Below the pieces are notes generated by a model that did no database searches, was not told where the DNA came from, and was given only the letters and a program-made list of their open reading frames with translations. DNA of 64,000 nt from JAFGRU01 sp016934985. Its GTDB lineage: Bacteria > Desulfobacterota > Desulfuromonadia > Desulfuromonadales > JAAYDE01. The stretch spans positions 434,001 through 498,000 of the forward strand of contig CAXXJQ010000009.1 of the NCBI GenBank assembly GCA_963665045.2, in the 5' to 3' direction. Below, one piece after another: positions 1-9,336 of the stretch; position 1 is the stretch's first letter, and the number at the start of each line of letters is the position of its first letter. Position numbers and translations under genes: made by a program.

Positions 1-14
1 AAAAAGAGGTTAAG

Positions 15-1028
15 ATGACCACCGAAAATATCGAATATGAACCATTGGGTGATAGCGGAATCTCCGTCAGCAAAATCTGCCTGGGGACCTGGGCAATCGG
101 CGGCTGGATGTGGGGCGGCACTCAAGAAGATGAATCCATCCGCACCATCCGGACGGCCCTCGCTTCGGGAGTGAATTTCATCGACACGGCGCCGGTCTAC
201 GGCTTCGGCCGTTCCGAGGAGATTGTCGGCAAAGCCCTCAAAGACCATGTGCCGCGCGACCAAGTGGTAATCGCCACTAAAGCGGGACTTGAATGGGATG
301 ACAAGGGCAAGGTCTTCCGGAATTCGACCCCGGAGCGTATTCATCAGGAAATTGAAGATTCCCTGCGTCGGCTGCAAACCGATTATATCGACCTTTACCA
401 GGTCCACTGGCCCGACCCGCTTGTGCCGGTTGAGGAGACCGCAGCAGTCATGGCCACACTGCTGAATGAAGGGAAAATACGCGCCGTCGGGGTCAGCAAC
501 TACAGCACCGAACAGATGGAGGCCTTTCGCCGGGCCGCCCCCCTGCACTCGGTTCAACCGCCCTACAACCTTTTCGAGCGCCAAATTGAAGAAGCCTTGC
601 TGCCCTACGCAAAAAAACATGGCATTGCCGTACTCGCATACGGATCCATCTGCCGGGGCCTTCTGTCCGGCCGCATGAAACCGGATACCCGATTTGAAGG
701 GGACGACCTGCGCCAGTTCGACCCCAAGTTCCGCAAGCTCCGTTTTCCCCAATATCTGGCCGCCGTCTCTGAACTGGATGAACTGGCGCAACAGAGGCAC
801 GGCCGGGGGGTTCTGGAGCTGGCAGTCCGCTGGGTTATCGACCGGGGCGCCATTGCCCTCTGGGGAGCCCGCCGTCCTGACCAGCTCGAAACGGTCAGCC
901 GGGTTTTCGGGTGGTCGCTGACGGAGCAGGACTTCAAGAATATCGACGGCATTCTGCAAAAAAATATCCCCAAGCCTATCGGCCCGGAATTCATGGCCCC
1001 GCCTGCCAGGAATTCCCAAGTCGCGTAA
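15..1028 (+). CDS. aldo/keto reductase
   Basis: A 337-residue protein of the aldo/keto reductase superfamily, a cytosolic NAD(P)H-dependent TIM-barrel oxidoreductase. The catalytic tetrad is visible as D57, Y62, K89 and H131, in the contexts FIDTAPVYG, IATKAG and YQVHWPD. The length is normal for the family and an AGAGG ribosome site precedes the ATG. The substrate cannot be read from the sequence. It stands alone, closed by a strong terminator, upstream of the ectoine operon, and there is no sign that it takes part in ectoine synthesis. Confidence 0.9.
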   Translation: MTTENIEYEPLGDSGISVSKICLGTWAIGGWMWGGTQEDESIRTIRTALASGVNFIDTAPVYGFGRSEEIVGKALKDHVPRDQVVIATKAGLEWDDKGKVFRNSTPERIHQEIEDSLRRLQTDYIDLYQVHWPDPLVPVEETAAVMATLLNEGKIRAVGVSNYSTEQMEAFRRAAPLHSVQPPYNLFERQIEEALLPYAKKHGIAVLAYGSICRGLLSGRMKPDTRFEGDDLRQFDPKFRKLRFPQYLAAVSELDELAQQRHGRGVLELAVRWVIDRGAIALWGARRPDQLETVSRVFGWSLTEQDFKNIDGILQKNIPKPIGPEFMAPPARNSQVA

Positions 1029-1040
1029 AACACAGAAAAA

Positions 1041-1080
1041 TCAAAGCGCCCAACCTCATTTTTCAGTTTGGGCGCTTTGA
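1041..1080 (+). terminator. terminator of the aldo/keto reductase gene
   Basis: A near-perfect inverted repeat, TCAAAGCGCCCAA paired with TTTGGGCGCTTTGA, begins 12 bases after the stop codon. It is followed by an A/T-rich stretch without a long T run. It is symmetrical and could work in both directions. Confidence 0.75.
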
Positions 1081-1723
1081 TCAAAAATTATATTCTGCCT
1101 TGATTCACACTTTCATTTCATAATCATAAAACAAAATTCCCCCCTGGGGGGATCGACCAACCCATCTTTCGACCATCAAAAAAGGTTTTTATTGCTCGAA
1201 AAAAATAAAATTTAATTTTTTTTTCATTTCATCAATATTTCCTAAAAAACCTCTTGATATTTATATCTTAATTATATAAAAAAAATTTTATAACACATCG
1301 TAATTATACATATTTTTGACATTAATTTTATCTTCGTGCAAATTAACAAAGTGAATTCAGTCAAAAAATTGGCTCTCCCCCTTGACTTAAACCTAAATTT
1401 TTTTTATGATAGCTCTCGATTTAAATAATTATTTCAATTTTATTTTTTGATTTTTAATTTATTTTTCATGCTATCTGCCAAAATATACTATTCCATTATT
1501 TTATTTCCATTCTGATTTTTAATCTATTTTTAAATATTTTACAAATACATTCATAATTTTTTAAACATATGAATAATGAATTCATTGTTTTTTAAATTTG
1601 CTGAAATTTGCCCATTTTATATTTCTTTCTTTTTTGCATTATAAATTTATTTTAAAAACCATTTTTTATAGAGAAACGACATTACAATAGTTCTACACCC
1701 TGATCCAAAAAAAGAGAAAATCA
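1081..1723. other. AT-rich intergenic leader upstream of ectA
   Basis: About 640 bases with no supported gene and a base composition far richer in A+T than its neighbours, with many T and A runs. One good sigma-70 type promoter lies inside it at 1382-1410. That would leave an untranslated leader of about 300 bases before ectA. Such a region could carry osmotic control through DNA curvature, H-NS-like binding or RNA folding, but none of these is shown. Confidence 0.6.
1382..1410 (+). promoter_or_regulatory. candidate sigma-70 promoter for the ectoine operon
   Basis: TTGACT and TATGAT separated by exactly 17 bases, in the direction of ectABC-ask. It is the best-spaced pair I found in the AT-rich leader. 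Because AT-rich DNA produces chance -10 boxes, the call stays moderate. Confidence 0.5.
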
Positions 1724-2233
1724 ATGCCGGTAAAAACACGATTTCCAAAGCTTGAAGACAGCCCCAAAATTTATGAACTGATTCAGAACTCACCGCCGTT
1801 GGACTTGAACTCTCGCTATCTTTACATGTTGCAGGCGACCCATTTTCGAGACACCTGCATTGTCGCCGAACTAACCCCTGAAAATGGCGAAGCCCCCTCC
1901 CAGATAGCCGGGTTTATATCAGGTTATCGGCTCCCGGAAAATCCCGAGTCGCTCTTTATCTGGCAGGTTGCGGTCAGCTCCAGCGCCAGGGGGAAAGGCG
2001 TGGCAAAAAAGATGATGCTGGAGTTGCTGCAGCGCCCCGCACTCAAAAGCATAAAGCAAATCATGACCACCGTTACCCCCTCCAACACCGCCTCTCTGAA
2101 GCTCTTTGAAAGTCTGGCTCGGCACCTGAAGGCCAGTTTCACTGAAGAAATGGGTTTTGAGTCAGCTTTGTTCGGCGGAGATGCCCACGAAGCAGAAATG
2201 CTTTATAAAATCGGGCCCTTTCGTTTCATCTAA
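1724..2233 (+). CDS. ectA: L-2,4-diaminobutyrate acetyltransferase
   Basis: A 169-residue GNAT-fold acetyltransferase that transfers acetyl from acetyl-CoA to L-2,4-diaminobutyrate, the second dedicated step to ectoine. The acetyl-CoA binding segment is visible around residues 85-105 (WQVAVSSSARGKGVAKKMM). Identity is fixed by its place as first gene of ectA-ectB-ectC-ask. No good ribosome site precedes the ATG (only AAAGAGAAAA), so first-gene expression may be weak or leader-controlled. Confidence 0.93.
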   Translation: MPVKTRFPKLEDSPKIYELIQNSPPLDLNSRYLYMLQATHFRDTCIVAELTPENGEAPSQIAGFISGYRLPENPESLFIWQVAVSSSARGKGVAKKMMLELLQRPALKSIKQIMTTVTPSNTASLKLFESLARHLKASFTEEMGFESALFGGDAHEAEMLYKIGPFRFI

Positions 2234-2282
2234 AACAGCTTGAATTTAACCCAATACTTTAATCAAAAAACAGAGGAGTACC

Positions 2283-3557
2283 ATGCGAATTATCGAAGCA
2301 ATGGAATCTAACGTTCGGGGATATGTTAGAAGCTTTCCCGCAGTTTTTAAATCAGCGAAAGGAGCACAGCTTACCGATGCTTCCGGCACAGAATATCTCG
2401 ATTTTTTTGCCGGTGCAGGCACACTGAATTACGGGCACAACAACGAAAAAATCAGCAAGGCATTGATCGAATACCTGCAAAACGACGGCATTGTCCATGG
2501 TCTGGATATGGCCACCCTCGCCAAAACTGAATTTATGCAGAAATTCAAGGATGTCATTCTCGAGCCGAGAAACCTTGAATACAAAATGCAGTTCACCGGG
2601 CCGACCGGAACCAATTCGGTCGAAACCGCACTGAAACTGGCCCGCATGATTAAAGGGCGTTCCAACATCGTAGCCTTTACCAACGCCTATCACGGCTTGA
2701 CCATGGGATCCCTGGGGGTCACCGGTAATTCATTTTATCGCGATGAAGCGCACATCAGCCGCTGCAATGTCTCCTTCATGCCATTTGAGAACTACTATGG
2801 TAATGATATCGACACCCTCAAGATTTTTCGAAAGCACCTCGAAGATCCAAGTTCCGGCCTGGATTCATCGGCAGCAGTCATTGTTGAAACCGTTCAGGCC
2901 GAGGGAGGTATTCATGCGGCTTCTCCTGAGTGGCTCAAGGGCCTTGAAGAAATCTGCCGGGAATTTGATATGTTGCTCATCATCGACGACATTCAGGTCG
3001 GCAACGGCCGAACAGGGGACTTCTTCAGCTTTGAAGAGGCCGGAATTACTCCCGACATGGTGACTCTCAGTAAAAGTATCGGCGGGGGCCTGCCTCTGGC
3101 CATACTCCTCTTCCGTCCGGAACTGGATCAGTGGAAGCCGGGGGAACACACCGGCACTTTCCGCGGCAACAACCTGGCATTTGTTGCTTCCACCCAGGCG
3201 CTTTCCTACTGGGAAAACGACGATCTCAGCAAGGCGGTCAAATACAAATCCAAGATTCTTAAAGATCGGCTTGAAAAAATCTCATTGGAAACGGCAGGTT
3301 ACAGCACAGACGTGCGGGGCCGCGGCATGATCTACGGGCTGGAATTCTGTGAACCGGGTTTTGCCTCCGAAATTTCAATGAAATGCTTTGAGAAGGGGCT
3401 GGTTATCGAATTGGCCGGGGCAGATGACCAGGTGGTAAAGTTTCTTCCACCTCTGACTATTGCAGAGGAAGAGTTGCTGGAGGGACTGGACATCTTTGAA
3501 GAGGCGGTCAAAGAACTGGTCCAGGAGAAGGAAAATCGTCTTCACGAGGCGTTTTAA
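2283..3557 (+). CDS. ectB: diaminobutyrate-2-oxoglutarate transaminase
   Basis: A 424-residue class III PLP-dependent aminotransferase that makes L-2,4-diaminobutyrate from aspartate semialdehyde and glutamate, the first step to ectoine. K264 in TLSKSIGGGLP is the expected Schiff-base lysine, and IIDDIQVGNGRTG (233-245) supplies the cofactor-binding aspartate. An AGAGGAG ribosome site sits just before the ATG. It lies 49 bases after ectA, and ectC follows one base after its stop codon. Confidence 0.95.
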   Translation: MRIIEAMESNVRGYVRSFPAVFKSAKGAQLTDASGTEYLDFFAGAGTLNYGHNNEKISKALIEYLQNDGIVHGLDMATLAKTEFMQKFKDVILEPRNLEYKMQFTGPTGTNSVETALKLARMIKGRSNIVAFTNAYHGLTMGSLGVTGNSFYRDEAHISRCNVSFMPFENYYGNDIDTLKIFRKHLEDPSSGLDSSAAVIVETVQAEGGIHAASPEWLKGLEEICREFDMLLIIDDIQVGNGRTGDFFSFEEAGITPDMVTLSKSIGGGLPLAILLFRPELDQWKPGEHTGTFRGNNLAFVASTQALSYWENDDLSKAVKYKSKILKDRLEKISLETAGYSTDVRGRGMIYGLEFCEPGFASEISMKCFEKGLVIELAGADDQVVKFLPPLTIAEEELLEGLDIFEEAVKELVQEKENRLHEAF

Positions 3558-3558
3558 A

Positions 3559-3957
3559 ATGATAGTACGCAATATCGATGATATCCGGGAAACCGATCGG
3601 GAAGTCCAGGCCCCCGGTGAGCAGTGGATCAGTCGCCGAATGCTGCTAAAAAACGACGGCATGGGATTTTCCTTCCATGAAACCATTATTAAAGCCGGGA
3701 CCAAAACCCACATTCATTACCAGAACCACTTTGAAGCCGTCTACTGCGTCGCGGGGAACGGCCGCATCGAGGAGCTGCCAAACGGAAAAGTTCACGAAAT
3801 CAGCGACGGGATGATGTACGCCCTTAATCAGCATGATGAGCACTACCTTCACGGTGGCAGCGAGGATATGCGCCTGATCTGTGTGTTCAATCCGCCTCTC
3901 ACCGGCAAAGAAGTGCATGACGAGAACGGTGTCTATCCCCTTGTCACAGAGGATTAA
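3559..3957 (+). CDS. ectC: L-ectoine synthase
   Basis: A 132-residue cupin protein that cyclises N-gamma-acetyl-diaminobutyrate to ectoine. The metal and substrate cupin motifs appear as HIHYQNHFEAVYCVAG and DEHYLHGG. I chose the ATG at 3559, one base after the ectB stop, because it gives the standard EctC N-terminus (MIVRNIDDI) and length; longer upstream reading only overlaps ectB. It is translationally close-coupled to ectB. Confidence 0.95.
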   Translation: MIVRNIDDIRETDREVQAPGEQWISRRMLLKNDGMGFSFHETIIKAGTKTHIHYQNHFEAVYCVAGNGRIEELPNGKVHEISDGMMYALNQHDEHYLHGGSEDMRLICVFNPPLTGKEVHDENGVYPLVTED

Positions 3958-3966
3958 GGGGGGAAA

Positions 3967-5343
3967 ATGTCACGTTCCATCGTAAGTAAGTTCGGAGGCA
4001 GCTCGGTCGCCGATGCCGGCCAGATAGAAAAAGTCAGAAATATCGTGGCCAGTAACCCCAACCGCCGGAACATCGTCGTTTCGGCCCCGGGCAAGGACCC
4101 TCTTTATAAGGAAAAGATCACCGACCATCTCATCAATATCGCCACTGACGGGGACCATTTCCGTAACACCAGAAAGGTACCCACCGTTGCGCAAAGCCGC
4201 GAGGCGGTACTCGGAAAATTCCGTTCCCTCATGAAGGATCTTGCCGTGCAAGACGCCTTCCCTCTCGAAGAGCTGCGCGATGACCTGGAAAAAGGACATG
4301 AAATAAAAAACCTGCATCAGAAGACCGCATTTTATGCCTCTCGTGGAGAACGCTACAACGCCATGCTTATCACCAGCTATTTTGCATCCAAAGGGATGAA
4401 CGCCAGGGCCTGCCTGCCGGAAGATTTCGGGTTTATCCTCAACGGCAATGCCCTCGATGGGAAAGTCCAGCCCGAGAGCCATGACAACATCCTTAAGATC
4501 CAGGACGAGACGTCTATAAACATTATTCCCGGCTTTTACGGCATCACGGAGGACGGGGAAATCGCCATCCTCTCCCGCGGAGGCTCTGACCTGACGGCAG
4601 GCGAAGTCGCCTTTGCCGTCAATGCGGAAAAGTATGAAAACTGGACCGATACCAACGGGGTGTATGAGGCGGATCCCCGTTTCATTCCGGGGGCCCGCGT
4701 AATTCCAAGGTTGACTTTCAAGGAGATCCGTTTGCTCTCCTGCCGGGGATTCAATGTTTTCCACTTCGACGCCATGATCAGCTGCAAAAAAAACAAGATC
4801 CCAATCAACATACGCAACACCAATCGTCCGGATGAGAAGGGAACTCTCATCCTCAACGAACGAGTCCCCGAAGAGGGGGTCGTAGGCATAGCCAAACTCG
4901 ACAACATGGCTTACGTCTACCTTGAAAAGGATCTGCTGGGGGAAATGATCGGCTTCACAGCAGAACTGCTGAAAATCTTCCAGGAGTACAATATCAATAC
5001 CTATCATTACCCTACCGATAAAGATGACATAGCGGTGCTGGTCAACCAGGACGATCTGGTGGGTATCATCAATGATCTTCGACGGGATATCGAAAAAAAA
5101 TTGAACCCCGACTACATGAATGTGGTTTACAATCAAGCGGTCATCACCGCTGTAGGGCTCGGCTTGAAAGGTGACTCTTTCACGGTAATGGAAGCAATTT
5201 CCGTTCTTGGTGAACACCATATCCCAATTGAGATGATCGACCAAAGCCCATCCCAGATATGCTTCCACATCGGTTTACAACAGGCTGTCGCCGATGAGGC
5301 GATAAAGATTCTGCACGACCATCTTCTCAATGGAAAAACCTAA
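3967..5343 (+). CDS. ask: aspartate kinase of the ectoine cluster
   Basis: A 458-residue aspartate kinase with the N-terminal kinase motif KFGGSSVADA and a C-terminal pair of ACT-type regulatory domains (about 310-455). It phosphorylates aspartate and feeds aspartate semialdehyde to EctB. Its place as last gene of the ect operon marks it as the specialised Ask_Ect isoform, a known arrangement that avoids feedback inhibition by lysine and threonine. A GGGGGG-rich ribosome site lies 9 bases after ectC. Confidence 0.92.
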   Translation: MSRSIVSKFGGSSVADAGQIEKVRNIVASNPNRRNIVVSAPGKDPLYKEKITDHLINIATDGDHFRNTRKVPTVAQSREAVLGKFRSLMKDLAVQDAFPLEELRDDLEKGHEIKNLHQKTAFYASRGERYNAMLITSYFASKGMNARACLPEDFGFILNGNALDGKVQPESHDNILKIQDETSINIIPGFYGITEDGEIAILSRGGSDLTAGEVAFAVNAEKYENWTDTNGVYEADPRFIPGARVIPRLTFKEIRLLSCRGFNVFHFDAMISCKKNKIPINIRNTNRPDEKGTLILNERVPEEGVVGIAKLDNMAYVYLEKDLLGEMIGFTAELLKIFQEYNINTYHYPTDKDDIAVLVNQDDLVGIINDLRRDIEKKLNPDYMNVVYNQAVITAVGLGLKGDSFTVMEAISVLGEHHIPIEMIDQSPSQICFHIGLQQAVADEAIKILHDHLLNGKT

Positions 5344-5576
5344 AGGCCCGTCCTTGGGCAGAAAAAGCCCCTGTCTGCCCCTGCCCCCATTAATCCATTT
5401 GCCAGTTTATTAAAAATAATATAATTATAGTCGGCTCCCATTTAAAAACGCTTCCCGCCCCCCTAACCACCATGCCCGCAACAAAAAAACTGAAAAATGG
5501 GGAGTCTGTTCAACATGATGGCTGTTAGGGGACGGATTTGAATTATCCCGCACTAATAACCACAAGGGGATGGGCT

Positions 5577-7248
5577 ATGCCAAAAAAACACAACCTCAAG
5601 GATTATGACAAAGCTTGCGCCACCTTTGCCATTGAAGTACCGGAATATTTCAATTTCGCCTATGACGTGGTGGACCAGTGGGCCGAACGCGACCGCAACA
5701 AACTGGCCATGATCTGGGTTGATCAGGAGGGTGATGAGAGAAAACTGACCTTCCGCGATTTTCGCAACGCCTCCAACGAGGCGGCCAACATTTTCCTCAA
5801 ATACGGCGTTCAGCAGGGCGACCGGGTCTTCATCATGCTGCATCGGATTCCGGAATGGTGGACCTTCGTGCTCGCCCTTCTCAAGCTGGGAGCAGTGGTC
5901 TGTCCGGCCCCGACCCTCCTGACTGCCAAGGACATCCTCTTCCGCCTCAAGGCGGGGCATTTCAAGATGGTCATCACCGATGGGGAGAATGCCGCCAAGG
6001 TTGACGAAGTGGCGGGCGAATGCCCGGCCCTCAGCGTCCACTGCCTGGTGTCGGGCCAGCGCAGGGGATGGTTCAACTTTCAGAAGGAACTGCTCTTCCC
6101 GGCCCCCGTTTCCCACTATACGGTTTCCACGGCCCGAAAAGGTGATGACACGCGCCGAAGATCCGATGCTGATCTACTTCACCTCCGGTACCACCAGCGA
6201 GCCCAAAATGGCCCTGCACAATTACGGCTATCCCCTCGGCCACGAGGTGACCGCCCGTTTCTGCGGCAGGACACGCGCGCCAACGACCTCCATTTTTCCG
6301 TTACTGACAACCGGCTGGGCCAAATGCGCCTGGGGAAAGATCTTCGGCCAGTGGATCGAGGGAGCCTGCCTGTTCGTCTACGACATTCGCGGCAAATTCG
6401 TCGCCACCGAACTCCTCCCCCTGCTGGAAAAATACGAGGTCACCGTCTTCTGCGCCCCACCCACCATCTACCGCATGCTGGTGCTGGCCGACCTCAAGAA
6501 ATTCGACCTGCGGGAGCTCCGCCATTGCTGTTCGGCCGGCGAACCGCTCAACCCGGAAACCATGCGAATCTGGAAGGAGGGAACCGGCCTCGACATCCAT
6601 GAGGGCTACGGCCAGACCGAGACCTGCTGCATGGTGGCCAATTTCCCCTGCAACCGCATCAAACCGGGCTCCATGGGCAAGCCTTCGCCCGGCTGGCACA
6701 TCGAATTGCATGACGAGCATGGCCAGTTGGTCGATACACACGAACCCGGGCGCATCGCGGTCAAGCTCGAACCGCGGCCGGTCGGCCTGCTTCAGGAATA
6801 CCTCGGGGAGGAAAAAGCCAACCACAAGGCTTTTGTCAATGGCTACTATTATACCGGCGACAAGGCCTACCGGGACGAAGACGGCTACTTCTGGTTCGTC
6901 GGCCGCGACGACGACGTCATCAAGAGCTCAGGTTACCGCATCAGCCCATTTGAAGTGGAAAGCGCCATCCTCACCCATCCGGCGGTCAAGGAAGCTGCAG
7001 TGGTCGGCGCACCGGACCCGATCAGGGGCATTATCGTCAAAGGCTATATCGTCCTGAAACCCGGCCTCAAACCTTCGGATCAGATGGGCCTGGATATCCA
7101 AAAACACGTGAAGGAGATCACCGCCCCCTACAAATACCCGCGCTCCGTCGAGTTTCTGGAAAAGCTCCCCAAAACGCACTCCGGCAAAATCCGGCGCAAC
7201 GTGTTGCGTGCCATGGCCGCCGGCAAACACCCGGACAGCCGGGACTGA
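5577..7248 (+). pseudogene. acyl-CoA synthetase (AMP-forming) broken by one frameshift
   Basis: Two overlapping frames together give a complete AMP-forming acyl-CoA synthetase of about 556 residues, most like the medium-chain/butyrate ligase group. Frame 1 runs from the ATG at 5577, behind AAGGGG, to about 6140. Frame 2 carries the rest: LIYFTSGTTSEPKM (P-loop), GYGQTE, YYTGDKAYRDEDGYFWFVGRDDD and PKTHSGKIRRN with the catalytic lysine. The switch falls in an A4 run at 6137-6140; deleting one A joins them as TARKVMTRAEDPM. Either a recent mutation or a sequencing indel. Both halves otherwise keep every motif. Confidence 0.85.
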
Positions 7249-7330
7249 CAACCACTTCAGCCCCTTGGCTCAGCGGCCTTTCTCCATGATATCTGCGGAT
7301 ATTTTTCTCAAGGAGATTGTCGGACCTGCG

Positions 7331-7374
7331 GGAATAAAAGCCCGGCAGTCATCTTCCTGCCGGGCTTTTATTCC
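7331..7374. terminator. bidirectional terminator
   Basis: An 18-base perfect stem (GGAATAAAAGCCCGGCAG and its complement) with a short loop, and A/T tails on both sides. It sits between the convergent acyl-CoA synthetase and Bcr/CflA genes and can serve both. Confidence 0.9.
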
Positions 7375-7415
7375 CCCAAAAGAAACCTTCGTTTTTCCCT
7401 TTAGACTGCAGCAGC

Positions 7416-8582
7416 CTAGCTGCCGGAAGCTGCAAAAAAACATTGCCGGAATTTGAGCCAGAAAATCAGCGTCGCACTCCCGACAATGACGGCCATGGTT
7501 CCCAACACGGCAATCTTATCTGCCCAGGCAAGGGAGATAAGCCCCATGCTGAAGGCACCGACCGTCATAAAGGTAAAAACGATCAGGGCCGAAGCGGCGC
7601 CCACGTCATCCTCAACCTGTTCAAGCATCAGATTGTTGCTCGGCGGCCGGCTGATGCCGAGAAAAAGGGTCAGCACCCACATGGGCAGAGCCAACCCCCA
7701 GGGGCTGTGGTGCGGCAGGATCAACATCAGGCAACCTGACACCAAAATACCTGAAAAACAGGCTGTTATGATCACCTTGGAAGAAACCCGCCGCGACAAT
7801 CGGGTAAACAAAAGAGCACCAATCATGGCGGCAAAAGCATTGAAGCCGAAAAAGTAGCCGAACTGCTGTTCATTCATGCCGAAGTGCGACATGTAGATAT
7901 CCGGAGCGCCCGCGATAAAACCGAAAAGAGGCAGCATCAGGATAGACAAGGCCAGGGTCAGGCCGGCAAAGCGGCGGTTGCGAAACAGGCGGAAATAAAC
8001 CTTGGCCGCAGCCGCCGGCGATATGCGCTGGAAATGCTGCAGCGGCTCTTCAATGGAATAAACGCCGACCCAGGCGACGACCCCCATGAGCGCCTGCACA
8101 ACAAAAATCCAGCGCCAACTGAAATAGTGCATGATCCAGCCGCCGATGACCGGCGCCGCCATGGGGGCAAGAGCCATGATGATGGCAATGTGAGCCAGAA
8201 CCTGTTCCCTTTTTCTGGCCTCGAACAGATCCTTGGACATGGCCAGACTCAAAGTTGACGCCGCGGCCGCCCCCGAGGCCTGGAAAATACGGGCGGCAAT
8301 CAGAGCGTAGACATTGCCCGCCAGTGCACATGTCAAGCAACCGGCAACATAGATGCAAATGCCTACCATCAGTGGACGGCGCCGACCATAACGGTCGGAA
8401 ACCGGACCGTATATCAACATGAACAGGCAATAGGTCACAAAGAAACAGATCAAGGTCAGGTTGACAACCATCAGCGGCTGATGCCAGTCGGCCTGAAGTT
8501 GCGGAATGGCCGGCAGATACATGTCGGTGGAAAGAGGCGGAAACGCCGCCAGCAAGGCGATAAGGAGGGTGATGCGTGCCAT
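7416..8582 (-). CDS. Bcr/CflA family multidrug efflux transporter
   Basis: A 12-helix major facilitator superfamily protein of about 388 residues, of the Bcr/CflA drug/H+ antiporter family, in the inner membrane. The family markers STDMYLPAIPQL near the N-terminus and GPVSDRYGRRRPL in the loop after helix 2 are clear. An AGGAAG ribosome site 8 bases upstream favours the start at 8582 (MARITLL) over the one seven codons earlier at 8603. The transported drug or metabolite cannot be deduced. Confidence 0.88.
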   Translation of the reverse strand: MARITLLIALLAAFPPLSTDMYLPAIPQLQADWHQPLMVVNLTLICFFVTYCLFMLIYGPVSDRYGRRRPLMVGICIYVAGCLTCALAGNVYALIAARIFQASGAAAASTLSLAMSKDLFEARKREQVLAHIAIIMALAPMAAPVIGGWIMHYFSWRWIFVVQALMGVVAWVGVYSIEEPLQHFQRISPAAAAKVYFRLFRNRRFAGLTLALSILMLPLFGFIAGAPDIYMSHFGMNEQQFGYFFGFNAFAAMIGALLFTRLSRRVSSKVIITACFSGILVSGCLMLILPHHSPWGLALPMWVLTLFLGISRPPSNNLMLEQVEDDVGAASALIVFTFMTVGAFSMGLISLAWADKIAVLGTMAVIVGSATLIFWLKFRQCFFAASGS

Positions 8583-9336
8583 TGAATGATCTTCCTGTTC
8601 CATGAAATATGAATCAACAATATCGGGTCGGAAGAGGTTGGTCCCCCTTCAAACGGGAAATTGAAAACGACCCTTCCTTAAAGGGAAGCAGCAAATGATA
8701 ACACCAGGTATGACTTTTAAGGTCTGCCCGGTTAATTCAACATCCCGAGCGGAAACGGCTGAATTATGAATGTTTCTTGGGGGATTGCCAAGGCCGGAAA
8801 ATCAAGGAAAGGGCATCTGCCGTTAAATAAGATTTCCAGGACCGGGGTTGCGTCCCCGGACGACGCCTTCTTTCTTTTTACGTCAAAAAGAAAGAAACAA
8901 AGAAAAGGACGCCCCGTACCTTGCCCTTCGGGTTCCCTGCGCTTTAGAGACGTTTTGAGGACTGTCAGAATTCGCAAAAACCCCTCAACTGCCCATCTCT
9001 TTCTCAAAATATCTCTTCCGCCCCGGCTGCGGTACAAGGGGATAATACTTAAAACTTAACACTTTCAACTTAAAACATTACTTATACGGCCCTGGGAAGG
9101 GGTGATGCGAGGCATGGTGCCGATAATCTGATAATTACAAAATTCATTGCAAAGACCAAAATCCGATGCCGGACAGATTACCAGAAAAACAAAAAACCCG
9201 GCAAGAAATTCATTCTTTCCACTGAACCGATTCTTAACCCGCCCCGGCCCCAAAATGGGCTCATATCCTGCAAACAACCATGCCAATATACTCTTTTCAG
9301 TCTGAAAAAATTACTTCCAGCTGATAATTCAAGCTT
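8583..9336. other. intergenic region dominated by a long interspersed repeat
   Basis: About 750 bases without a supported gene. Most of it (8805-9122) is the repeat listed separately. The remainder separates the divergently transcribed efflux pump and histidine kinase. I saw no clear promoter in it. Confidence 0.6.
8805..9122. repeat. long interspersed repeat, copy A
   Basis: This stretch matches 43654-44028 in reverse orientation over about 300 bases. Shared landmarks are GGAAAGGGCAT, AGGAC-CCCG, TTGCCCT-CGGGTTCCCTGCG, GGTCAGAATTCGCAAAAA-like sequence and ACTTAAAACTTAACACTTTC. The outer ends resemble the short palindromic repeats at 37189 and 61038. It is non-coding and a member of a family described in the findings. 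Confidence 0.8.

Noticed and set aside
3970..5268. 432-codon open frame on the minus strand inside ask
   Set aside because: Shadow of the aspartate kinase gene: no family resemblance, while the plus-strand protein is complete and conserved.
8766..9059. 97-residue open frame
   Set aside because: It lies within the long interspersed repeat and is not conserved in frame in the other copy.
8805..9122. CRISPR array or insertion sequence
   Set aside because: No regular direct repeats with spacers, and no transposase frame in either long copy.
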